From: Bombus terrestris
Lineage: Eukaryota > Arthropoda > Insecta > Hymenoptera > Apidae
Reading direction: 5' to 3'
DNA: 64,000 nt
NCBI RefSeq assembly: GCF_910591885.1
Contig: NC_063275.1
Coordinates: 22,928,501 to 22,992,500, forward strand
Below the pieces are notes generated by a model, which worked only from the letters and a program-made list of their open reading frames with translations, did no database searches and was not told where the DNA came from. Both the position numbers and the translations under genes were made by a program. Shown here in pieces: positions 62,301 through 64,000 of this stretch; position 1 is the stretch's first letter; every line of letters starts with the position of its first letter.

Positions 62301-64000
62301 TGAAAAAGTTAAATCTGAAGCTCCAAAAGATGAGGAAGTGCAGGTAAAACCGCTCAAACCAAAAGAAGAAGAAATAAAGGAAATTGAAGAAACGACATGG
62401 CATAGAAAAGCGAAACCCAAGAAACCGGTAGTTTCTGAAGAAAAAATAATCGACAAGGAGCAAGACAAGATTTTAGAGAAAGTAACTGAAAAGAAGCAAA
62501 TTGTAGATGAAAAGGTAGTCAAGCAAGAGGAAGAAAGCATCGGCGACTTTAAGTCGGTGGCCTTAAAACCGGTTAAACGAGGGAAGAAGCCTCAAGAACG
62601 TGAAGACGTTACGAAGGAAATAAAAGAAGCCGAAATTGAAGACTTTACAGCTGTTGTATTAAAACCTACGAGGAAAGAGAGGAAGCCAGAAGAAAAGGTA
62701 GAAACAGAGGAAGTAACTTTGAAACCGATTCAGAAAATTCCCAAAGAGAAAGAAACACCTGAAGAAATAACGCTCAAACCAATGGAGAAGCCTAAAGCAG
62801 TGGAGAATGGAGAAGTTTTGGAAAAGAAGACTGAATTGCAATGGCAACCTGGAAAGAAACCAACTAAGAAAATAGTAGCAGAGGAGGAGAAACCAGAAGA
62901 AATGACATTGAAACCTGTCAAGCGACTTCCTAAGGAAGAAGTGGAGAAGGAAGAAGTTACTCTGAAACCAATTAAGAAAGAGAAACCAGAAGAAGAAAAA
63001 GCAGAAATTACATTAAAACCTGTTAGGCGACTTCCCAAGGAAGTAGAGGAGAAGCCAGAAGAAGTGACATTAAAACCTGTGAAGCGTCTCCCTAAGGAAG
63101 AGGTAGAAAAGGAAGAAGTTACCCTGAAACCAATTAAGAAAGAGAAACCAGAGGAAGAAAGACCTGAAATTAAATTGAAACCTGTCAGGCATTTGAAGAA
63201 ACCAGAAGAAGAAAAGCCTGAAGAGATAACATTGAAGCCAGTTAAGCGTCTTCCTAAGGAAGAGGTAGAAAAGGAAGAAGTTACTTTGAAACCAATTAAG
63301 AAGGAGAAACCAGAGGAGGAAAAACCAGAAGTTACGTTAAAACCTGTTAAGCGACTTCCCAAGGAAGTAGAGGAGAAGCCAGAAGAAGTGACATTAAAAC
63401 CTGTCAAGCGCCTTCCTAAGGAAGAGGTGGAGAAGGAGGAAGTTGCTTTGAAACCAATTAAGAAGGAGAAACCTGAAGAAGAAAAACCAGAGGTAATGTT
63501 AAAACCTGTTAGGCGACTTCCCAAGCAAGAGGAAGAGAAACCGGAAGAAGTGACATTGAAACCTGTCAGGCGTCTTCCCAAGGAGGAAGTGGAAAAGGAA
63601 GAAGTTACTTTGAAACCTATTAAGAAGGAGAAACCTGAAGAAGAAAAACCAGAAGTTACATTAAAACCTGTTAAGCGACTTCCCAAGGAAGCAGAGGAGA
63701 AGCCGGAAGAAGTGACATTAAAACCTTTCAAGCGTCTTCCTAAGGAAGAGGTGGAGAAGGAGGAAGTTACATTGAAACCAATTAAGAAGGAGAAACCTGA
63801 AGAAGAAAAACCAGAAGTAACGTTAAAACCTGTTAAGCGACTTCCCAAGGAAGCAGAGGAGAAGCCGGAAGAAGTGACATTAAAACCTGTCAAGCGTCTT
63901 CCTAAGGAAGAGGTGGAGAAAGAGGAAGTTACTTTGAAACCAATTAAGAAAGAAAAGCCAGAGGAGGAGAAACCAGAAGTCACGTTAAAACCTGTTAGGC
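11337..64000 (+). CDS. sls: sallimus (kettin / insect titin-like protein), 39 coding exons, 3' end outside window
   Basis: Giant muscle protein that links the Z-disc and thin filament to the thick filament in insect sarcomeres. Exons: 11337-11362, 12032-12306, 12838-13052, 13226-13447, 14022-14359, 14974-15322, 15675-15913, 16172-16401, 16611-16754, 16877-17134, 17335-17478, 17573-17845, 18490-19035, 19717-20194, 20922-21502, 22364-22906, 23769-24023, 24418-24561, 25636-26037, 27054-27455, 28049-28268, 28944-29116, 29863-30002, 30462-30978, 31396-31539, 31620-31874, 32256-34957, 35355-36357, 36955-37353, 37806-38325, 38611-38782, 39068-39254, 41345-41684, 42073-42808, 43234-43572, 44899-45055, 45149-45315, 45823-45952, 59345-64000+. 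Every junction is GT/AG and every phase agrees. The protein has 35 I-set Ig domains, kettin linkers, then PEVK. Thirty-five Igs is the known kettin count, so the assignment is firm. The end of PEVK and any C-terminal Ig/Fn3 domains lie beyond the window. Confidence 0.95.
11649..11846. mobile_element. Mariner-type MITE, copy 2 (in sls intron 1)
   Basis: Left end ttgtccgaaaagtgtctttc and right end gaaactttccggacaacc, with TA at both borders. Diverged from copy 1 inside. Confidence 0.7.
12032..12306 (+). CDS. sls: sls exon 2: first Ig domain (Ig1), most of it
   Basis: Enters with one base completing ACA (Thr) and reads TFTGRPGDPSPPVFEQIF, then the Ig fold with SWTHKGAPL (strand C Trp) and DEGEYTCSAKNQYG (strand F). 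The B-strand Cys position is Gly (FEGRV). The donor is gtgagg in phase 1 within the Gly of the YGEA turn. The spacing to the next exon is 531 bp. Confidence 0.93.
12838..13052 (+). CDS. sls: sls exon 3: end of Ig1 and Gln/Ser-rich spacer
   Basis: Acceptor in a strong pyrimidine tract (ctttttag). It reads GEAICSVYIQPEGFGPP, the G strand of Ig1, then a Gln/Ser/Thr-rich disordered spacer (QQQQMGF, QSTEQKSQTGTQSVQQ, STSIEDFK). The donor gttatt after AAG at 13052 is weak but preserves phase 0 to exon 4. Confidence 0.88.
13226..13447 (+). CDS. sls: sls exon 4: spacer and first half of Ig2
   Basis: Acceptor tttgcag; reads VDTFEYRLLRETEFRESITRR as a charged spacer and then the start of Ig2 (PPQITQKPRNSKLVEGSDAV, FTAKISGNPKPR). 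The B-strand Cys is replaced by Ala. The donor gtaagc follows the Arg before strand C; phase 0. Confidence 0.92.
14022..14359 (+). CDS. sls: sls exon 5: second half of Ig2, spacer, start of Ig3
   Basis: Begins LTWFKNGQRIRESQ (strand C Trp of Ig2) and runs through PEDSGHYTLLSEN, where the F-strand Cys is Leu, so Ig2 has no core cysteine. A 35-residue spacer follows and then VLPPNFVRTCTDRDATEGK, the A/B strands of Ig3. The donor ag|gtacgt leaves AG, phase 2. Confidence 0.92.
14974..15322 (+). CDS. sls: sls exon 6: rest of Ig3 and first half of Ig4
   Basis: Completes the split Arg and reads FDCRVTGRPYPEVTWYING then ADAGVVTCVARNKAGE: Ig3 has both core cysteines. Ig4 starts VVAPKFVERFTTTNVKEG with Ala at the B-strand Cys position (FMARAVG) and stops after ITWQK. 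Donor gtgagt, phase 0. Confidence 0.94.
15675..15913 (+). CDS. sls: sls exon 7: second half of Ig4 and spacer
   Basis: Starts DGVPITPGPDVRISTDGSG, continues to AAWYQCTAQNVAGS (F strand) and RLFVE. A Pro-rich spacer follows (TPKGVAPEPRRLNLPRPTK). Donor gtaagc leaves two bases (GA), phase 2. Confidence 0.93.
16172..16401 (+). CDS. sls: sls exon 8: spacer and first half of Ig5
   Basis: Reads PAPGPEVIYLRHVERAKPYL, a Pro/charged spacer, then PPPRFIIPLKDVHQIEGG and HFEARIEPVGDPTMRVEWYV. This is the first Ig of the repetitive kettin type (EPVGDPTMRVEW). It ends after GRALDA at the phase-1 intron position used by many later Igs. Confidence 0.94.
16611..16754 (+). CDS. sls: sls exon 9: second half of Ig5
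   Basis: A 144-bp half-Ig exon, phase 1 to phase 1: SRATSIFRFGFISLDLIS then QDSGEYLCRVVSSTGVAES. Exons 11, 18 and 25 have the same length and position, a recurrent half-domain exon class. Confidence 0.93.
16877..17134 (+). CDS. sls: sls exon 10: kettin linker and first half of Ig6
   Basis: Starts the first canonical kettin linker: ATIEQASQHPDSLQYIQQLE DYSKYQRQ. Ig6 then begins RPAFIRPLQDLGELQEGRN and reads FEAQLTPVSDPTMKVEWY. Ala replaces the B-strand Cys. Donor a|gtaagt, phase 1. Confidence 0.94.
17335..17478 (+). CDS. sls: sls exon 11: second half of Ig6
   Basis: A 144-bp half-Ig exon reading SRITTIFNFGYVSLNIL and AEDAGSYTVRAVNRLGEA. Val stands at the F-strand Cys position, so Ig6 lacks both core cysteines. 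Phase 1 at both ends; donor gtaaat. Confidence 0.93.
17573..17845 (+). CDS. sls: sls exon 12: linker and first half of Ig7
   Basis: The linker here departs from the usual SQHP type: TSVTTDLGIPEQQRYIEAAE ELEAYQQAMHQ. Ig7 follows (PPEFKSPIKDQNNIREGG, FEARLEPVGDSDLRVEWL). Donor a|gtaagt, phase 1. The following 644-bp intron is a degenerate A/T-rich array. Confidence 0.94.
18490..19035 (+). CDS. sls: sls exon 13: rest of Ig7, linker, complete Ig8
   Basis: Reads SRITTFFNFGYVALTIKY, DVGIYTCRAYNRVGEA, linker DSQHPTGLQKIQTLEDSSR, then Ig8 (APRFLGNLKGTNKIVEGQ) entire, with AGTYTVVARNALGEA. Ig8 has Ala and Val at the two core cysteine positions. Donor a|gtaagt, phase 1. Confidence 0.95.
19717..20194 (+). 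CDS. sls: sls exon 14: linker, complete Ig9, start of next linker
   Basis: Reads SSVDTSSMHRTSYEKTQRLE, then Ig9 (KPIFVQPLSDPKPVSEGK, LECRLEPMGDPTMRVEWF, SGEYTVRATNHLGTA) without an internal intron. It ends inside the next linker (QMLEDSSR) with donor ag|gtttgt, weak, phase 2. Read-through would stop at 20237. Confidence 0.94.
20922..21502 (+). CDS. sls: sls exon 15: linker end, complete Ig10, linker, first half of Ig11
   Basis: Completes the split Arg and reads YRKTQQEEVTVMQPPQFTRP. Ig10 has both core cysteines (LECRLQPVGDASMKVEWF, SGVYTCQARNQLGEA). Linker ESQHPEGLERIQYLEDASR leads to Ig11 (KPRFITAPKNQENLREGQ). Donor g|gtaaat, phase 1. Confidence 0.95.
21664..21748. mobile_element. Near-perfect palindromic hairpin, minimal MITE
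   Basis: Left arm 21667-21700 begins tgggttggtaactaaatgat and its inverted copy is 21712-21745. The 34-bp arms differ at one base and flank an 11-base loop. A TA-like border and a TTGGGTTGG-type end suggest a collapsed mariner-like element. Confidence 0.65.
21918..22097. mobile_element. Mariner-type MITE, copy 3 (in sls intron 15)
   Basis: Left end gttgttcgaaaagtttcttt and right end aacctcttggacaaccta. The interior matches copy 1 closely (gatgaacaacaatttctgtt, ataaaacaaaaaacatt). The right end is the most decayed of the three. Confidence 0.72.
22364..22906 (+). CDS. sls: sls exon 16: rest of Ig11, linker, complete Ig12
   Basis: Reads GHRFRPIHDFGYVALDVID and SGTYTCRAVNLVGSDEV, linker TDTQNEIGLEQIHYLEDRSR, and Ig12 (APIFTTSLNNVEIKEGQ to SGTYTCRAKNIIGEA). 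Both Igs have both core cysteines. Donor t|gtaagt, phase 1. Confidence 0.95.
22980..23165. repeat. Two-copy direct duplication, about 90 bp, in intron 16
   Basis: The block containing ataaaaaagtttaaacgtat and ending atttatagtatt appears at about 22980-23070 and again at 23078-23165 with few differences. Confidence 0.8.
23769..24023 (+). CDS. sls: sls exon 17: linker and first half of Ig13
   Basis: Reads KKSIYTESQNEETLQRLHYL EDTSRYQRK and Ig13 start APVFTMPIKDLKVAENQ, FEARVIPVGDSKLKVEWL. Donor t|gtaagt after IAA, phase 1. The 862-bp intron before it contains a 90-bp direct duplication. Confidence 0.94.
24418..24561 (+). CDS. sls: sls exon 18: second half of Ig13
   Basis: A 144-bp half-Ig exon: SNRVTTMHDFGYVALNMKY and SGTYTCRAVNDLGEAVTS. 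Phase 1 at both ends; donor t|gtgagt. Confidence 0.94.
25636..26037 (+). CDS. sls: sls exon 19: linker and complete Ig14
   Basis: A 402-bp exon holding one whole linker and Ig: KAALQFESQHESALSKIQAL EDTSRYQRR, then KPSFTVQLNGPTSLVEGQ, YECRIEPYPDPTMKVEWF, SGTYTCQATNRLGSA. Phase 1 in and out. Its length equals that of exon 20, a one-exon-one-repeat class. Confidence 0.95.
27054..27455 (+). CDS. sls: sls exon 20: linker and complete Ig15
   Basis: A 402-bp exon: SSIIRETQHESALKKIQYLE DDSRYKR, then KPKFGRPLKNIEHLPEGK, LEATLTPVNDPTMVVEWY, SGTYMCKARNAVGEA. Ala at the B-strand Cys position. Donor t|gtaagt, phase 1. Confidence 0.95.
28049..28268 (+). CDS. sls: sls exon 21: linker and first half of Ig16
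   Basis: Reads KQGLYLDTLDAQRLQKIREL ETVEV, then KPVFLTPLNNLDLKEGEH and LECRVEPINDPNLKIEW. The donor tg|gtaacg splits the strand C Trp codon (phase 2), a different intron position from the neighbouring Igs. Confidence 0.93.
28585..28693. mobile_element. Inverted-repeat element with TGTAGCGGC-type ends in intron 21
   Basis: Left gtagcggcgacattgttttg and right complement tgtagcggcac with a shared ttgttttgcc core in opposite orientation. It resembles LTR-end fragments or a foldback element. Confidence 0.4.
28944..29116 (+). CDS. sls: sls exon 22: second half of Ig16
   Basis: Completes the Trp and reads FVNGVAVRTGHRFRKTHDFG, SGTYMCKATNLAGEAVNTC, IKVGC. Donor t|gtaagt, phase 1. It can join exon 23 (29863) or the candidate alternative terminal exon (29322), both with matching phase. 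Confidence 0.93.
29322..29746 (+). CDS. sls: Candidate alternative terminal exon of sls (short 16-Ig isoform)
   Basis: An acceptor (ttcttag) at 29321 opens a frame that accepts the phase-1 T of exon 22 and stays open for 140 codons to TGA at 29744-29746. It starts SKDKRYHLPRFPPWKPLKKI and continues DKLEHYQRKR, which resembles the kettin linker (LKKIxxLExxxxYQR). SAVKPRF next resembles the start of an Ig domain, but no Ig follows. The rest is basic, with Cys pairs (NCLCERN, CNICTRPK, NCSRR). AATAAA at 29735-29740 could serve as a polyadenylation signal; no clear donor follows. The product would be about 2293 residues. Whether it is expressed is unknown. Confidence 0.5.
29863..30002 (+). CDS. 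sls: sls exon 23: linker and start of Ig17
   Basis: Reads RRSILLDTQHPDGLEKIREL EAQGR and PPRFITELR, the A strand of Ig17. The donor g|gtaaag at 30003 gives a phase-0 intron unusually close to the Ig start. Confidence 0.93.
30462..30978 (+). CDS. sls: sls exon 24: rest of Ig17, linker, first half of Ig18
   Basis: Reads GTTEVYEGQTAHFECQVEP, HDANLRIEFFHNG (Phe replaces the strand C Trp), AGEYSVRAINALGQC. Then linker DSQRPEGMDKIRELEAQQP and Ig18 (RPVFTQPLQNIDAIPEGH, FECRLIPVGDPTLKVEWF). Ig17 has Val at the F-strand Cys. Donor a|gtaagt, phase 1. Confidence 0.94.
31396..31539 (+). CDS. sls: sls exon 25: second half of Ig18
   Basis: A 144-bp half-Ig exon: SRITKVHDFGYVSLDISH, DEGVYMCRASNPLGEA. Phase 1 at both ends. 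The donor a|gttagt is weaker than most; the next intron is only 80 bp. Confidence 0.93.
31620..31874 (+). CDS. sls: sls exon 26: linker and first half of Ig19
   Basis: Reads SKASIQLDTQHPEAQRKIAQ LEADK, then KPIFTQLLTGPTELWEGQ, YECRVVPVGDASLRFEWY. Donor g|gtaggt, phase 1. Confidence 0.93.
32256..34957 (+). CDS. sls: sls exon 27: giant exon, rest of Ig19, Ig20-Ig25, start of Ig26
   Basis: A 2702-bp exon without internal stops. It holds the end of Ig19 and six complete linker-Ig repeats beginning APVFTKHLESH (Ig20), EPVFITHLNNV (Ig21), KPIWTVPLQPE (Ig22), PPVFTSQFENL (Ig23), KPKFTTHIQSL (Ig24) and PPKFITQISDI (Ig25), then the first third of Ig26 (APVFTVPLSNI). The linker between Ig23 and Ig24 is nearly absent (VDKSKGQKPKF). 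Ig21 has Val at the F-strand Cys and Ig22 has Gly at the B-strand Cys. Donor aag|gtaatt, phase 0, just before the VEW of strand C. The fused structure suggests intron loss. Confidence 0.96.
35355..36357 (+). CDS. sls: sls exon 28: rest of Ig26, Ig27, Ig28
   Basis: Starts VEWFWNGKPLRTGTRFRTF in phase 0, then linker ESQLPKGMEGTIDKIAELE, Ig27 (PPEFITTPSDLTLTENS), linker EPQLPSNFKTGTESIQKLE, and Ig28 (PPKFTVELKDIEVEEGAS). Linkers in this part of the protein use the variant ESQLPKGM instead of SQHPxG. Donor t|gtacgt, phase 1. Confidence 0.96.
36955..37353 (+). CDS. sls: sls exon 29: linker and complete Ig29
   Basis: Reads KKTIDFDSQLPSGMSGEKLK ELERG, a Pro-rich stretch (PPAEEPPRQ), then PPRFITQIQSATVDESEP, FECRVEPKDDPNLRIEWY and SGEYVCKAINDLGEDT. 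Both core cysteines present. Phase 1 in and out; donor a|gtaaga. Confidence 0.95.
37806..38325 (+). CDS. sls: sls exon 30: linker, complete Ig30, next linker
   Basis: Reads LPNIILQNQVPKGMKKSEAL, a longer acidic linker, Ig30 (PPRFVTQIQDQTELVEMN, FECQLAPVGDPNMKVEWF, SGEYLCRATNLYGMDE) and ESQLPKGMKSIEKIREME. Donor at|gtaaga, phase 2. The next intron carries a MITE-like insertion (38345-38443). Confidence 0.95.
38345..38443. mobile_element. Short MITE-like insertion in sls intron 30
   Basis: A GC-rich block in an AT-rich intron with inverted outer ends (ttcttatggacgcc and the complement of ggcgtcaacgtgttaaataa). The TTAA at the right end hints at a piggyBac-like target. Confidence 0.4.
38611..38782 (+). 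CDS. sls: sls exon 31: first half of Ig31
   Basis: Completes the split Ile and reads VPEEEGEEEKVRAPPTFVSK and FCCRVTGHPRPRVMWIING. The second Cys of CC occupies the B-strand position. This Ig leaves the repetitive kettin family and resembles generic I-set domains. Donor gtaaat, phase 0. Confidence 0.92.
39068..39254 (+). CDS. sls: sls exon 32: second half of Ig31
   Basis: Reads GSRYKLTYDGMYHLDIPK, DHGKVEVIARSSVGESRT (Val at the F-strand Cys) and KPRSDDYRGVLKNSPR. Donor c|gtaagt, phase 1. The next intron is 2.1 kb. Confidence 0.92.
41345..41684 (+). CDS. sls: sls exon 33: non-Ig charged insert between Ig31 and Ig32
   Basis: Completes Pro and reads PWYDYGLTQYQSERQNTELE, then a Glu/Lys/Gln-rich segment (KVFDERHHNISQGIEIATEH, EDYYNKLMTLEEEQVLKE). 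No Ig features; heptad-like charge patterns suggest helix or coiled coil (inference). Donor tt|gtaagt, phase 2. Confidence 0.92.
42073..42808 (+). CDS. sls: sls exon 34: end of insert, Ig32, first half of Ig33
   Basis: Reads EDKKEERIEDTTTQTTTK and a disordered charged stretch, then Ig32 (PPVFTKKIQPCRAFEQEQ, FEVEFDGDPLPTIKWYRE, SGVFSVIAENRGGKA), which lacks both core cysteines (Val and Val). Ig33 starts PPSFLSTIQNTSVTTGQ and breaks after VYWLK. Donor gtactt, phase 0. Confidence 0.94.
43234..43572 (+). CDS. sls: sls exon 35: second half of Ig33, first half of Ig34
   Basis: Reads NGKKVTADIRYKTLEEDN, SGKYECVAINSAGEARC, a Pro/Thr-rich spacer (PQSPAKTAKPTTPGVEK), and Ig34 start (APTVLEPLRDQTIREGTS, FACRITGKPVPTVQWKKG). 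Phase 0 in and out; donor gtacga. Confidence 0.94.
43680..43860 (-). mobile_element. tRNA-derived SINE relic
   Basis: On the minus strand a box A-like tagcgcagttgg (43830-43841) and a box B ggttcgaatcc (about 43800-43810) occur at tRNA spacing. The T-stem and acceptor stem do not pair well, so this is a SINE head and not a working tRNA gene. Confidence 0.5.
44899..45055 (+). CDS. sls: sls exon 36: second half of Ig34
   Basis: Reads VIKPSKYFQMQKEGDLCTL and DEGVYKCIAKNPAGDVT, LRVLG. Phase 0 in, phase 1 out (g|gtgaga). It lies after a 1.3-kb intron carrying a SINE-like repeat. Confidence 0.92.
45149..45315 (+). CDS. sls: sls exon 37: first half of Ig35
   Basis: Reads APDAADVLPKLTPLKDQTV, AQFKTQVTPAKPKPTIQWY, SPDFQ. 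Thr replaces the B-strand Cys. Phase 1 in; donor gtaagt, phase 0. Confidence 0.93.
45823..45952 (+). CDS. sls: sls exon 38: second half of Ig35, last kettin Ig
   Basis: Reads MIHEGNNAVLLIATTYEED, TGTFTCRATTSAGTVETS, LIVK. The donor a|gtaaga (phase 1) joins the PEVK exon. If the donor is skipped, translation ends SKN-stop at 45961-45963, which would give a kettin of about 4791 residues, close to 540 kDa. Confidence 0.93.
45953..45968 (+). terminator. sls: Possible kettin-specific stop and polyadenylation signal
   Basis: Read-through of the exon 38 donor gives SKN and TGA (45961-45963); AATAAA overlaps it at 45963-45968, and more AATAAA copies lie at about 46506-46530. Kettin is known in Drosophila as a shorter product of the sls gene, so an early end near here is expected. 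Confidence 0.4.
47050..47140 (+). promoter_or_regulatory. sls: Candidate internal promoter with ATG-G mini-exon
   Basis: TATATAAAG at 47050-47058 is a consensus TATA box. About 80 bp downstream, the first ATG (47137) is followed by G and a donor gtaagg at 47141. Joining G to the PEVK exon (AG AGA AAA) gives MERKGAYYEVP in frame. The region between contains no other ATG. Expression is unproven. Confidence 0.3.
53740..54160. repeat. Degenerate tandem repeat, about 120-135 bp period
   Basis: A phrase of the type tctcattgatc-gata/ctgtaagaat followed by ttttgttcga recurs at about 53750, 53886, 53995 and 54118 with strong divergence. Confidence 0.5.
55650..56340. repeat. Degenerate tandem repeat with gaaattttgagat texture
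   Basis: Phrases such as aattttgaaacgatg, gatttgagat and aaaatttatc recur at irregular intervals near 130 bp. The open frame on the minus strand here is a by-product of the repeat. Confidence 0.45.
57944..57980. repeat. CT-rich microsatellite
   Basis: Runs of ct with two ccct interruptions, in the large intron. Confidence 0.85.
59345..64000 (+). CDS. sls: sls exon 39: giant PEVK spring exon, continues past window
   Basis: Acceptor ccattgcag at 59344. One base from exon 38 plus AG gives Lys, then RKGAYYEVPAETGPG. The frame is open without a stop to 64000 (1551 codons). Order: about 98 non-repetitive residues, Gly/Pro then basic; six modules of about 103 residues opening KPWTEE or KPWTDE at 59641, 59953, 60262, 60571, 60880 and 61204, most carrying EEDTxLLDV-like motifs; PVPWxRGKK modules (61570-62000); mixed LKP modules; and a 54-residue array from about 62881. 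Composition is dominated by Lys, Glu, Pro, Val, Leu and Thr, typical of the elastic PEVK region of Sls, an extensible disordered spring. The exon end, stop and C-terminal domains are not in the window. Confidence 0.93.
59641..61500 (+). repeat. About 103-residue KPWTEE protein modules in PEVK
   Basis: Module starts at 59641, 59953, 60262, 60571, 60880 and 61204 (spacing 312, 309, 309, 309, 324 bp). Shared order: KPWTEEKxTLKK, ETIExVELKPS, SLExVDLKP, EEDTxLLDV. The copies are diverged, so this is an older array than the 54-residue one. Confidence 0.9.
61570..62000 (+). repeat. PVPWxRGKK modules (27 residues)
   Basis: VPVPWARGKK at 61570, VPVPWVRGKK at 61699, MPVPWVRGKK at 61780, VPVPWIRGKK at 61861 and a diverged VPWLRDKK at about 61984. 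The middle three are 81 bp apart. Confidence 0.88.
62881..64000 (+). repeat. 162-bp (54-residue) tandem array inside the PEVK exon
   Basis: KKEKPEEE recurs at 62974, 63136, 63298, 63460, 63622, 63784 and 63946, always 162 bp apart, with high nucleotide identity. Each 54-residue unit is three related 18-residue subunits (EEVTLKPVKRLPKEEVEK, EEVTLKPIKKEKPEEEKP, EVTLKPVKRLPKEAEEKP). The array is still running at the window edge. Confidence 0.95.

Noticed and set aside
60162..62540. Several minus-strand open frames of 99-202 codons opposite the PEVK exon
   Set aside because: Lys/Glu/Pro codons on the plus strand seldom create stops on the minus strand. All overlap the confirmed PEVK frame.
62730..63983. 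417-codon minus-strand open frame, Ser/Phe/Gly-rich, opposite the PEVK array
   Set aside because: It is the complement of the 162-bp repeat; one stop-free unit makes the whole array open. The plus strand is in frame with sls and has the PEVK composition.
1..64000. CRISPR arrays, operons, rRNA genes
   Set aside because: None seen; repeats are tandem without spacers and the gene structure is that of an insect nuclear genome.

Overview
The window is one plus-strand insect gene fragment: the sallimus (sls) locus, which encodes kettin and the insect titin-like protein of the sarcomeric I-band and Z-disc. No other gene is supported. The AT-rich, CpG-tolerant DNA, the bee-like mariner-type and piggyBac-like miniature elements, and the exon layout suggest a hymenopteran, probably a bee; that assignment is inference.

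Layout. Positions 1-11319 hold no recognisable coding exon: upstream or 5'UTR-intron DNA with a five-copy 170-bp tandem array (3508-4360), a CpG- and CT-rich promoter-like block (about 5570-6330), a mariner-type MITE (6814-7020) and piggyBac-like repeats (8461-9080). Positions 11320-45952 hold 38 coding exons whose GT/AG junctions and reading phases all agree. Joined, they give about 4788 residues with 35 immunoglobulin (I-set) domains, the number known for kettin. Predicted mass is close to the roughly 540 kDa reported for kettin. Most Ig domains are joined by the typical kettin linker of about 35 residues (pattern SQHPxGLxKIxxLED). A non-Ig insert lies between Ig31 and Ig32. A 13.4-kb intron (45953-59344) follows, then a giant PEVK exon (59345 to beyond 64000, at least 1551 codons). 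It is built of six modules of about 103 residues (KPWTEE), 27-residue PWxRGKK modules, and an array of 54-residue units with an exact 162-bp period. This exon runs off the window edge.

How the parts work together. The Ig/linker array should bind actin and alpha-actinin along the thin filament at the Z-disc. The PEVK segment should be the elastic spring reaching toward the thick filament. The sequence suggests several products: full-length Sls (splice 45952 to 59345); a kettin form by read-through of the exon 38 donor (stop three codons later, AATAAA overlapping it); a short 16-Ig form ending in a candidate alternative terminal exon (29322-29746) with a novel basic, cysteine-containing tail; and a possible PEVK-only form from an internal TATA promoter at 47050 with a mini-exon ATG-G in phase with the PEVK exon.

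The introns carry several non-autonomous transposon relics: three copies of one mariner-type MITE, a near-perfect 34-bp-arm hairpin, a tRNA-derived SINE and LTR-like inverted repeats. Long minus-strand open frames opposite the PEVK exon are shadows of the repeat.
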